64,000 nt of DNA from Acytostelium subglobosum LB1 (lineage: Eukaryota > Evosea > Eumycetozoa > Acytosteliales > Acytosteliaceae), in contig NW_012236525.1 of assembly GCF_000787575.1 (NCBI RefSeq), positions 821,686 to 885,685 of the forward strand. The letters run 5' to 3'. How positions within the stretch are numbered: the first letter of the stretch is position 1; every line of letters begins with the position of its first letter. The notes under the pieces were generated by a model. The model searched no databases, was not told where the DNA came from, and saw only the letters and a list, made by a program, of their open reading frames with translations. A program made the translations under genes and the position numbers. Shown in pieces: positions 36,004 to 47,441 of the stretch.

Positions 36004-39000
36004 ATGTGGCAGCGACACCACAACACTAATCAGTTGCTATGGAAAGCAATGATTGTTGTTGGCGCCATATGCGTATTGGTGTTGCCAGGCTGCTACGCCG
36101 AACCCACCATCACTGCAATGTCGCCACTCACCTCTTGGATAGGAGGCAATACAAGATTCATGATAGCCGGTGACGAGTTTCCCTCCGACCCCAGAATATA
36201 CATTCGCTCAATTGCTGGCGTCAGAGTACGAATGGACACCAAGGGCACGGGCACCAACCCCTGGACCTTTGTTGTGCCCGACTATCCCGGCACCACGCCC
36301 CACAACCGACCCAACATGCAAGCCTGTCGTCTCGAGATCTACTTTGGCGATGACGACGACGAACAATTATTCAAATGGTTCGATGGTTTCCGTTACCTTG
36401 GTATGTTGTTATTTTTGATTGATTGAGTGGAACCGTTCCGTCCCATAACATTTGTTTAACATTTTCCCCACCCACACTCACCCCACTTGATCAATCAATC
36501 AATCAAAGTTCCAACACTGGATACGATTGGCCCTGATCGTGGATTCTTGAACAGTGGAGGATACTTAATCCGAATGACTGGAAACAACCTTAGACTTGCC
36601 AACAATGACTTCACTCCATCGTTAACAATTGCCGGACACACCATCAATGCCCATGCATTCACAAGTACAACCGTTGACTTCTACTTGCCAGACCACGACT
36701 CCATTGGAAACTACAACGTTGAGCTTGAGTTGTACAGTGGACGACGAGTCACATGTCGTGATCAATTTGCTTATGGAGGTAGGTTGTAGTGGACTTGGAC
36801 TTGGCGCAGACAATAACTAACCACACTCAATTGCGCATGATATGTAGTACCATCGATCAATAACTTCACACCAAAGATTGGAACATCTGGCACGGGTCAT
36901 TTGGTAACGTTCACATTGATTAATATGATTGGTGGAGCAACTGATTATACAGTGTCCATCACAGTCGATGGTAATCAATGTAATAATATCAATGTAATAA
37001 GTAATACTCAAGTATCATGTAATGTTCCAAGCGTGAACTTGGCCCCAGGTGAGCTCCGTGAAGTCTCATTCCAAATCCGAGTCGGCAACCAACTAGTGAT
37101 GGGAACGCCAAAGTTCACTCACTATCGTAAGTCATCTCACCCATTCAATCAATCAATCACACCGGGGAATCATCCCACTCACTCAACCAATCAATCAATC
37201 ATCACTGAACCAATCACTCACCCACTCAATCAATAATAGACCCAAAGGTAGTCACAGTATCACCTGATCGTGGCCTCGTGATTGGAGGCACATTGATGCG
37301 CATCACTGGAACATACTTGCACAAGGCACATTCTGTGCTGATTGGTGGCGTGGCTTGTCAGATCAAGAAACAGGTATCTAATGAAATCCGCTGTCTGACT
37401 GGCGCCTTGACCTTTGCCGATGGCGTCTGGGAGGTCACGAGCAATGTCCAGGTGATCTACAATGGTGGAGCGACCTACTACCCGCCCGTGGACCAGACCT
37501 TCCTCTATGCCGCACCCTACCTCACCAGCCTCAGCCCATCAGTGATCACCGACAAAGGCGACTACTACATCACGATGAAGGGACACCATCTGGACCTGGC
37601 CGGCGCGTGGAAGATTGGAACAGAAATGGATTGGAACACCGTGGGCAATGTCGTCCAGCGTGTCTCGCTGCACATTAAGCTGGACTCCCGTCAGTTCAAG
37701 AACGCAGGACTTGTGGACGTGCAAGTGGCCGCCAAGGGCTACAGCTCCAACAAGATTCAGCTCATGATTGGCCAGCCCACTCTCACGGCCGACGTTACAC
37801 CCAGCACCGGCTACATGCACCTTGCCACACCCATCCGCATCACCACGCACAACTTCCCTCTGGTTCCCACCACCACCAACCTTGACTCGATCGTCAAGTT
37901 CTTCATCGACGGCCGTCCCTGCACCACCCTGGTCCAAGTCGATCAGAACACATTCACTTGTGTGGCGCCAAAGGGCCTCAACGCCATCGCCGCACCCATC
38001 TCATTCACGCTCTACAATGGCCTATACACGTTCACATCGGACAAGAGGTTCACGTACTGGGTGCCAGCCATCACGAGTCTGGAGCAGTCCAATCGCGTCC
38101 CCAAGGGCACCGGCCGATTCCGTCTGCTTGGCACGCATCTGGACATCGCGACCGGCGTCACGGTCAACGAAGTGGACATTGCCAACTTTTTGGTGGCGTG
38201 CACGGTCGAGGCCACCAAGATCGAGTGCCCCATGCCCTCCAACTCACCAGGCGGCTACAACGTCCAGTTGATGGTCAATGATGTAGGGTTCTCCGCGCCC
38301 ACCAACCTCGTCTATGAAGGCCCGCACATCGACGCCATCAGGCCACACCAGGGCACATACAACAAGAACATCCTGGTCACGATCACTGGCACGGGCTTTG
38401 GCACGGACAACAGCAAGGTGCGCGTGGAGATCGGCATCGACACGTGCCTAAACGCGCGCATACTGCCGGCCGTCGGTCTGGTCGAGCGCATCGAGTGCCA
38501 GCGCGTGGCCAATGGCGGCCAATCGTCCGACGGCGTCACGGTCTACGTGACCAACCCGACGACCAATCTCGAGGTCGAGTCAATCGAGAACTTGCAGTTC
38601 ATGGCCAACGCGATCTCGTGTCTTGGACGCCGCGAGGACGACGGCTCGCACTCGCCCGTCGACTGGTGGTTCATCTACAAGATACGCGGCCACGGCAACT
38701 ACTACCTCTACATCGACAGCACAATGGACCGCCTCCAGCGCTACACGCCCCTGCAGCCCATCAACGCCAACGACCCGCTGAGCCCGCTGGTCGCCACGTA
38801 TGACCAGTACCGCAACTACTACTACATGTTCTTCAATGATCAGACGGGCAAGCGCACGGACCTTGGTGGACGTCATGCTGAGAAGTCACACGGCACATAT
38901 GGACATGTGAAGGGCTTCATCATATACGACAGTGATCTGACGGGCATCCATGTCACACATTCCAATCCATTGTTCCCATCGACTTCCGACCTATCGGCCA

Positions 39001-42000
39001 ATGCATTCAATGGCATTGGCAGTGGTCTCAAGCTATTGGGTGCGGCTGACCTCAACCAACACTTCTTCTGCTACCAATACCCTGATATGGATACCATCAT
39101 GAGTACCCTCGTTCGCTCCAGACCATTCCTAATGAAGCCCTACCGAGTTTTCAACCCATCTGGATGGACTCAACCAGAAATTGTAAGTGTTAGTTACCCT
39201 CATCACTTTAACCAAACCCTTGTACTAACCCTACCCTTACCCTTGCCCTCGCCCTCGCCCTAACCCTCGCCCTCGACCCTTACCCTAACCCTCGCACTAT
39301 CACTCGTTTCTTCATCTTAACCTTGCCTCACCCTTACCCTTGCCCTCGCCCCAACCCCCGCGCTAATCCTCAACCCTACCCTTAACCCTTGCCCTCACCC
39401 TAATATTTAGTTAGCCAACTGGAGATACTATGACTATGTCTATAGCATGTTTGGCTTGGCTCAGAGGACAGTCACTGGTACAAACCCAGCCATTGAAACT
39501 GAAAAGACTATCCGCCGCGCTTGTATGAACAGCATCGCCGACACTGCCAACTTGGACAACATCTGCCATTGGAGTACCAACTTTAACATCCAAGGACTGG
39601 GCCCCGCCATCTACTTCCAAAAGACCAACACCAAGGTCTCGGGAGACTACCCTGCCGCCGACATCCCGCGACCAGTCACACTCTCGCCCTACATCCTTGC
39701 CAACGCCAGGGACACGACCTTGTACGAGGGCATCGACCTGTGGATGGTGGCCGCCGCCACAATCGGCCGCAAGATGTTTGTCGAAACTTTCTTCAACGGA
39801 GGCGTCCTACAGGTGGAGACCAACGAGTACCTTATCAACGTGGGTGTGCTCGACCTGCCACCCTACCTCTCCACGCAGACCCCGGGCATTGGCGGCGTCA
39901 CCTACAGCGACTGCGAGTTCAGCTCCAAGAGCGGCCACGAGCACGCCAAGCTCGGCTTCCCCGTGTACCCGGCGTACGACGGCGCAGCCTACAACGCCAA
40001 CGAGAACATGTTCTGTGTGGGCGACCTCAACCGCCACAATGGCCAGTTGAAGCGTGGTGGTGGCATCCTGTGCTTCCAGCACCCAACCCTCGCCTACCAG
40101 TTCAACCGCATGGTGCGAGTCTACAACTCAAAGAACGCACTTGGCATCGTACACCAGCGCCCCGTCGACGGCATGTTCCTGTTCATGCCCATCGTGCAGC
40201 CGATCCAGCTGACGCGCGCTCTGGGCTGGGCCGACGACATTGTGGTCGAGCTCAAGGACTCGATTAATGGCGCGCACGTCACTCGCATGCCCCAGGACAT
40301 CCTGACCATCACGTCGGCCACCGCCACCCACCCCTTTGATGTGATTGCTAAGTTCTCGGCCTTGAGGACGGCCCTTGTGATGACGGGCGGCAACACTGAG
40401 ATATCGCTGGTCGAGACTCCGCCCTTGTTGGCCGGCCAAGACGACATCATGAACTACGTAGCCGACGACACCTTCTCAATCCACTATATCGCCTACAACC
40501 CATCGGTATCAATCTGTGACTTTGTGTTTGGCATGACAGAGTGCACCAAGGACAATGCACGCCGCACTCACCTCGTCAACCCTGGTGGCCCGGCGGTCTT
40601 CCCCACCGCATTCCTGAGTCCATACGGCCAGCGCCAACTTGTAAGGACGTTTGATGTGGCCACGTCTGAGGATCATTTGATCATTGAATTTGTGAAGAGG
40701 ATGAGGACTGCCTTGAGCTCGGTTGCTCCAATGACTGTCGCCGTCGACACCACATTGCCCCTGAGCAAGATACGCAGTGATGGACCATTCATCATGCGAA
40801 ACAATGCCATTCTATGTGAAGATGAGTTGGCCTACCTTGTGACTGCCATGCACATCTATCAATCCTCCGGAGCCACCGATGGCAACACACTTCTCTTCAA
40901 CATTGGAGATGACGCGCCAAACTGGGCCAACGGAGTCCTTGTGGCCATCGCCAAGAAGATCTACAACGTATGTCATTCCTTCATCCTGGAACTATTCCAT
41001 CACTCAATCAATCACACTCTGGAACCATCCCAATGACTGACACAATCACTCGCGCAACATATAGTCTATCCTTGACTTGAATGACCAATCAACAGCCTTC
41101 CAGAATTGTTACTTAAACATGGTACCCAACATGGACGACATTGGAAACTACAACGAGTATGTACTGATTGATTGATCGATGGAATCATTCCACTTACTAA
41201 CCCAACCCCTCCCCAATATTCCAGGGCCGACCCATCTGTGTTGAACCCAACCCAAGTTCTACTATACCATAGGTCAGCTGCAGCAGCTTATGATTTGATG
41301 AGCAACACCTTTAGCAATGGTGGCGGCGGTAGGTCTGTAAGATTAGCCGATGATGACATGGTGCCTTGGACTGTGATGTTGAGGAAGCTGTCTCAGTTCC
41401 GCCGCTCGGATAATATCAACTCGTTGTCCGACCTTTACATGACACTCAATGATGACGACACCAGTCCCGATGACCCATGGTACCAAACCAAGACCAACAA
41501 CGACATTCTGGAGAACAACTATCTGGTCGAGCCACAGGTCTGGTGGATGGACGACGACGACGATCACTTCATGCCCGACAATGGCGGCGCTCCCGACAGC
41601 TCAGAGGCCGCCGATCCAAGTATCATCTCCCTTTTCGCCCTGTTCAGCCCGCCAACGTCCAAGTCTAAGTCCACGGTAGCTGCCGCCACGCGCAGTGAAG
41701 ACATGGCCAGGGACTCAGACACTACATCCGCGGTTTACTTGCGCCAGGATGACTTTGAGGACGTGCTCGCGATCCATGAGTTGCTCAACAAGTCGGTCAC
41801 ATTCTCGGTCAGGGACATCCTGTCCACACTGACCGAGGATCAGGTGTTGAGCATGAATGACGCAATGGAGAAGTGGGTCAACATCCAGGGCAAGAACCAG
41901 GCGATACAGGTGTTGTTGCGCGACCCCATGAACCAGACAAGCGACCAGCCAGTGCGCTTCATCTCCGAGCTCAGTGAGGATAACATTGGCAATGAGATTG

Positions 42001-43592
42001 ATCTGTGCTTCAAGAATAATGTGGCGCAGGTCTGCTCAGGTCCCTCGATCACATCGATCACATACTTCCTCGAGTCGGCCATTCGCGCACAAGCGTCATC
42101 CCGCCGCAAATTTGGCGATCTCGATGTATACTTCCTGCCGCGACCCTATGGCTATGTTGGCTCGATCTCGTCGGGCATCGATGGCATAGCCATCGCCACA
42201 TTCAATTCCAAACTCTGCGACATCCAAATGATGACGCGGGTACAGTTCAACGCTGAACAGCAATTCGAGACACTATGCTCTCGCGTCGGTCCAATCGTGA
42301 CCAATGTCAGCCCACTCTCTGGATCCACATCTGGAGGCGATAAGATCACTGTGGATGGCCTTCGCTTCAACTCGTCCGTGACCGTGAGGTTCAGCGATAT
42401 GTTCTGTGAGAGCGTCACCGTTGTCTCATCGTCCCGCCTAACATGTCTGACACCCGCACATGTCGGAACCTCGCACCCCATCCTCCTCTCCACAGCGCAG
42501 ACCATCTTCAATCTCCAGCGCACCACCTACCTCTTCTCCTACGACGCCCCCACTATCTCTTCGGTCGCCCCCTCTACAGCCGATAGCAATGGATTCCAGA
42601 TCATCACAATCACCGGCACCAACTTTGGCTCGGACAGTGATTTGGTCGAAGTCACCGTGGACAACATACACAGCTGCTGGCCAATTGTGGGCATCGACTC
42701 TCAGAACATCGCGTGCTACTCGCCAGAGGGTGTCGGCAAGTTCAAGTCGGTGCAGGTCGATGTTGATGGACAGCAGTCTAAGTACGACATGGCTACAATG
42801 GCAGCGAGCACCTTTGACTATGAGAGCCCAACGGTGAGCGAGTTTGTGCCAGCCAACGGTGACCCCAGCGACTACATTGTCATCCACGGCGATGGCTTTG
42901 GTGACCCCGACAACGGCGACCCTGAGCCCGTGCTCTACCTCGACGACAAAGTTGTGGACGTGGTCAACTTCACCAACAACTACATCATGTTCCAGCTCGA
43001 TCATGGCGTTGCACAACAGTCTCTGTCGATCCAGGTCGGTGACCAGGTGCAGGAGACCAGCTTCACGTACTACCCCCCATACGCGGCATCCCTCGTCACG
43101 CCAGACGCACTCAGCACTCTGGGTGGCCTGCTCCAGCTCAATGGATATGGATGGGGCATGTCGTCGGACGACATTGACTACGTGCGCTTGGGTGACTCCA
43201 TCGAGTTGTCTTGCAACCCATTCGATGTGTTTGTCGAATGCACCATCCCTCCAGGAATCGGCGCCAACCTGTCCATCTCGGCATCAGTCGGAGATCAAGC
43301 ACTCCAGGTGGACGCCACGCTCACCGTCTCCTACTCGGCACCAACAATCACGTCGGCCACATTGATCAATGGTACACAGGTACAGGTTATTGGAAGTAAC
43401 TTTGTTCCATTGGACATGGGAGTGACATTTGACCCATCGACCTCATACCTCAACGTCACCTACATTGATGGCAGCAACACATTGTGTCACTCATTCGTCA
43501 GCGAGAGCTATATGGCATGCAATGTCACCTTGGCACCAACCACCATCACACTCTCAGTCGCTGGACAACTCTCCAACACCATCCAACTCTGA
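36004..43592 (+). CDS. Secreted TIG-repeat protein with apparently intact DNase II domain
   Basis: Seven exons: 36004-36400, 36509-36778, 36848-37126, 37240-39182, 39411-40967, 41065-41156 and 41225-43592, giving 2,301 aa in frame. The signal peptide reads MIVVGAICVLVLPGCYA after a polar lead. About eight TIG repeats come first (to about residue 775). The DNase II domain follows (about 778-1190): VDWWFIYKI at 789, GHVKGFIIYD with H871 and K873, GHEHAKL with H1141 and K1143, then FCVGDLNRHNGQLKRGGGILCF. These are the paired HxK sites of DNase II, an acid endonuclease of the phospholipase D-like fold. A linker with acidic patches comes next, then about five more TIG repeats (from about 1865). 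No membrane anchor is visible at the end. I infer an extracellular or endolysosomal DNA-cutting, matrix-binding protein. Confidence 0.85.
38620..40100 (+). other. DNase II catalytic domain within the TIG protein
   Basis: Both HxK motifs (38904-38912 and 39942-39950) and the GDLNR/RGGG element after the second one are present with family spacing. The domain is split by a 228-base intron (39183-39410). Its length, about 400 residues, is close to that of stand-alone DNase II. Confidence 0.82.
39183..39410 (+). repeat. Telomere-like repeat intron
   Basis: The intron between exons 4 and 5 is mostly CCCTAA, CCCTTA, CCCTTG and CCCTCG units over about 180 bases, on the coding-strand sense, with donor GTAAGT and acceptor ATTTAG. 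Confidence 0.85.
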
Positions 43593-43614
43593 TCATTCCA
43601 TCAATCAATCAATC

Positions 43615-43620
43615 AATAAA
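43615..43620 (+). terminator. Poly(A) signal after the TIG-DNase II gene
   Basis: AATAAA lies 23 bases after the stop codon, in the 69-base gap to the convergent receptor gene. Confidence 0.45.
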
Positions 43621-43661
43621 TATTGATCATCAATCATTCAATCAAAGAAATTAGTATTTAT

Positions 43662-45145
43662 TTATGGTGACATGACCATCATCTTGTTGGCTCGGGCCTC
43701 TCTGCGACGTCTGATCCTGCGCTTTACCAAGATGACTGTAGTGGCAATTGTAATGATCAGGAAAATGACTGAAGCTACAGCTATGACGATAAACACCTCT
43801 ACTATTCCAAATGGTGGGTGATAGATTTCCCGATGGCATAGTTCATATGGTCTATAGTTAGAATAGTGTAACAAGGTGAACTTTGAACTGACTGAGCATC
43901 TCTGACATTGTGGCACATTGATTCCAAATAATGTTTGATTGGTAGTGCTATTCAACAATTCATTGTGAGCTCGCACTGGGAGGTCATCAGACATTGCAAT
44001 AGGTGAGAAGCGACCAAACAACTCCTGGTCCTGGCTATCAACAAAGTATTGAAGACTACCTAGATCGTCATTGGAAACCCTGACCATTCGTCCACATCCA
44101 ATGAGGGAGTCGGAAGTTGAACTATTCTTTGATAGGATGACCCTAAGTGAGTTCATATTTGATTGATAGCTCCATCCATCGACATAGACAATCATGTCAA
44201 ATGAATTTGGTGCATATGTGATGTTGTTCTTAACATTGTATTCTGACCCAGTATCCAGCTGATTGAGTTGGACAGTAATGTTGAGTCCTGGAATTAATGT
44301 TATCAAGTTGTACAATCTTGAAGTTATGTTGTAGCTAGTACTAATGATTGATGAGTTCCAAGTGAATGTTGGAAGTTGTTTGATGACATTATGATCACTA
44401 TCCAACTCTTGGATCTCCACAACATTGATGTTGTAAGCATAGGCAGGGTCTGGATTCGTATCACGTTGTGGATAGAGCCATGATATGATAGTGGATGGAG
44501 TTGAGTTTGAATATATAAGTTGGGACCAGTATGGGAAATATGTTTCACAATAAGGTCCAGCAACATTGACGTAAAATTGTGTATCATGGCAGACACATTG
44601 ACCATTTATACAATCACCACGACCATGGCACTTCTCCTGTCCTTCCCAAAAAACTCCGCAATCCTCTGTTATAACACTTGGATCTAAATAATATTAGTAT
44701 CATTTAAATGATTTAATAAAGGAATATTAATGATTGTTTACTTACATATTGCCATTGATTCTTTGGTTTGATAAGATTCATTGTTGATAACCATGTTGAG
44801 GCTGGCATATCCTGGGGATACTTTTGGTAGTGTACATATTATTGTTGATTGATTATAATCCAAAATATCACATTTGATAGTTGAGTTAAATGTCACTGAA
44901 CAATATTGAATTGGATTATTTCCAAAGTATCCATGAATTGTGATAACACCACCATCAGTTGTTATTGGAGAGTATGATGAAACTATTGGATACTCTATTA
45001 TTAAATATTAATATATATTTAATTTATTGTTTAACAAAAGTATACCATACTTACTCAATTGTGTTTGGGAACCTGTCAAAGTTTCATTGGTACTCTTTAC
45101 AACAATGGAATATATTAATATTGAATAGATTATTAATTTAAACAT
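43662..45145 (-). CDS. Cell-surface receptor with TIG, EGF-like and ComC-type domain
   Basis: Exons 45055-45145, 44746-44994 and 43662-44683 give 453 aa. A signal peptide (MFKLIIYSILIYSIVV) is followed by one TIG domain (YPIVSSYSPITTDGGVITIHG). Next is an EGF-like domain (CHGRGDCINGQCVCHD). A domain of about 200 residues then resembles the ComC 'supersandwich' domain of dictyostelid receptors (YAPNSFDMIVYVDGWSYQ, FGRFSPIAMSDD). It ends with one membrane helix (VEVFIVIAVASVIFLIITIA) and a short basic tail (KRRIRRRREARANK). Proteins of this layout act at the cell surface in dictyostelid development; the ligand is unknown. The gene and its two introns are distinctly more AT-rich than the neighbours. 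It is tail-to-tail with the TIG-DNase II gene. Confidence 0.85.
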
Positions 45146-45581
45146 TATATTTAATTATTTGATTGTTTGATTGTTTTGATTGATTGATTGATTAATCGAC
45201 TGATTGTTTAAATGACAAAGTTCGTTATTATCCTGTCTATTAATAGATTTTTGGTGCAGTAACTCCTTTTCACTCAAAAAAAACAACCAATCAAAAGCAT
45301 TCTCTGAAATCAAGGAATTGCAAATTTCTGATACCCGATCATTGTTTCGCCCCTTCGTTTGTAGTTTCCTTAACCTCCAGGATTGTGTCTTTTCAGGTCT
45401 GATACTCTAGTATGAATAAATAATATTTATTTATTTTATTTTAATATACTAGTTTATATTAATATATTATCCATCAATAAATGGAACTATCCCAATCTCT
45501 CAAACACTCAATCAAAGAATCAATAATCATCGACTCGTTTGTTGAAATGATATGTGTATTTACAATTTGTGATCACACAAG
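45146..45581. other. AT-rich intergenic region
   Basis: This region holds the promoter of the receptor gene (reading left) and the 3' flank of the beta-helix gene. It contains homopolymer A runs and, at 45482-45494, a near copy of the intronic hairpin motif outside any intron I can see. No coding frame. Confidence 0.4.
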
Positions 45582-47279
45582 CTAGCCAATGATCCTTGTG
45601 TATCCATCTCGGTCACTGACTCGTCCTCCACCTCGTCGCCACTTGAAATGGATAAAGTATGCGATAGCCAGTGCTGAGATAATGAATAGTATTATTGAGA
45701 GGAAGATGATTCCACCTCGTACTGTCTTTGGGTTTCGATGTGGTGCGTCCTCCGAACTACTATCATGTGTTGGTCCAAGACTGCACTCCACCGTGTCAAA
45801 GTCATGTCCACTCAGTTGACATGAGCCAGGCTCGCATACAACCAACAATGTATCCTTATCGAATGTGTTGTTGATGGCCATTACATCGCTGCTATAACAA
45901 TATATATCGGCTACACCGTTGTTTGAGAAGTGACTGTTGGTCACACTCATGTTGCCATCAAAGTACATATAGATGGACTGGCCAGCCACGATGCTTGGCG
46001 AGTCTATGAAGCGTGAGTGATCGATTCCAATGAAGATCGTGTCGACTGCGTACAGGTTGACGCCAAGTCCACCGCCCGAGTTGTTATGGAACAGACTGTT
46101 GTTGATCGATACCCATCCGAGCATGTCCACGTTGAGGCCCAGACCATTGATAAGTCCACCGCCACCCGTGTTGCTTGAGAACGTGCAGTCGCCAACCTCG
46201 AGATAGACTTTCGTGTCGAGATGCGCTTGATTGTTGCTGGCGGCCACCTGTGATCCATTGGCGTTGTTTGAGAATGTACAATGATCGATCTGTGCGCTGG
46301 TCCTCGTCAAGTTGACGATCGCCGACTTGTACCCCTGATCGAGCGAGTTGATTGAGTTGTTGGTGAACCTGGTGTGATGGATGTATGCGGGCTGCTGTTG
46401 AATGTACAACGAGATGATGTCGCCCACCATCGCCACATTGTTGGCGACCGAGCAGTTTGTCATACGGAAGTGGCCATCATTCATTGTGAATATCATCGAG
46501 CTGTGTGTAGCGATGTTCGATTGAAATGATGTGTTGCTGATTGAGATGTTCATGTTTGATCCATGCAGCACACTGCCATACTTGGCCATGTTGTTGTAGA
46601 ATGAAGTATTGTTCAACACTACGGAGTAGTTCACGTACTGGCCTTGTGGCTCAAAGTACAATACACCGCCTCGTCCTGATGCCACGTGATCACTCATCAC
46701 ACAGTTGTTGATGGTCAAGTTGACTCGCATTAGGTATGTGATTATGGATATGGCACCGCCATTAATGTTGGACCCGTTGGTCAGGGTCAATCCATCGAGT
46801 TCAATCAAACTGATACCATCTCCTTGATATGCGGTGGGCTCATATACCGAGATGAAGTTGACGATCTGCTCGAGATTGATGATGACTGGTCCATCCTCAG
46901 GGGCATAGTTGCGCATTGTAATGTTGATACTAAAGAGGGGAAGGTCAGAGTTGCCATCAGGTGGGTATACACCAGGTACCATCAGCAATGTCAGCAAGGT
47001 GTTTGTTGGGTAATCCTGTTGCTGTTGCTGTTGGTGTTGTTGGTTGTTGTTTGCGCTTCCAAGGAATGAATTGACAGCTTGTATGATGTTTGCGCAGGCC
47101 ATGTTTCCAGGAGCTGAGCCACAGTTTGACAAGTTGTTGGATGAGGTCGAGTCGACGAATAGTACTATGTTATCAAGTTGTTGTCCAGCTTGATGATGAT
47201 GTTGTTGTTGTCCATTTACCAACAAAGTCATCATGATGATCAAGACCATCTTTGCCATCAGATGTCCCTGATAAATCAT
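45582..47279 (-). CDS. Pectin-lyase-fold (right-handed beta-helix) membrane protein
   Basis: A single exon; with the first ATG at 47279 the product is 565 aa. It has a signal peptide (MAKMVLIIMMTLLVNG, preceded by seven residues) and a Gln/His-rich spacer. An NCGSAPGNMACANIIQAV element follows, of the type that opens many dictyostelid beta-helix proteins. About 350 residues of short parallel beta-helix coils repeat Asn-rich turns (NCVMSDHVASGRGG, NTSFYNNMAKYGS, HCTFSNNANGS). A membrane helix lies near the end (GIIFLSIILFIISALAIAYF) with a short cytosolic tail. It is probably a surface protein that binds glycans or adhesive partners; no enzymatic residues are evident. Confidence 0.75.
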   Translation of the reverse strand: MIYQGHLMAKMVLIIMMTLLVNGQQQHHHQAGQQLDNIVLFVDSTSSNNLSNCGSAPGNMACANIIQAVNSFLGSANNNQQHQQQQQQDYPTNTLLTLLMVPGVYPPDGNSDLPLFSINITMRNYAPEDGPVIINLEQIVNFISVYEPTAYQGDGISLIELDGLTLTNGSNINGGAISIITYLMRVNLTINNCVMSDHVASGRGGVLYFEPQGQYVNYSVVLNNTSFYNNMAKYGSVLHGSNMNISISNTSFQSNIATHSSMIFTMNDGHFRMTNCSVANNVAMVGDIISLYIQQQPAYIHHTRFTNNSINSLDQGYKSAIVNLTRTSAQIDHCTFSNNANGSQVAASNNQAHLDTKVYLEVGDCTFSSNTGGGGLINGLGLNVDMLGWVSINNSLFHNNSGGGLGVNLYAVDTIFIGIDHSRFIDSPSIVAGQSIYMYFDGNMSVTNSHFSNNGVADIYCYSSDVMAINNTFDKDTLLVVCEPGSCQLSGHDFDTVECSLGPTHDSSSEDAPHRNPKTVRGGIIFLSIILFIISALAIAYFIHFKWRRGGGRVSDRDGYTRIIG

Positions 47280-47441
47280 ACTTGTAACTCTTGGCTGGGT
47301 ATATATATATATGTTGTCAATCAATGTTCATTGTTGTCAATTGAATGATTGATTGATCAGTATAAAATAATATCTTTTAAGGTAGAGGACCACAAGGACT
47401 CAAGCCCTGTGTCCATCAAAAATCTGATCTTGGATTTTTAT

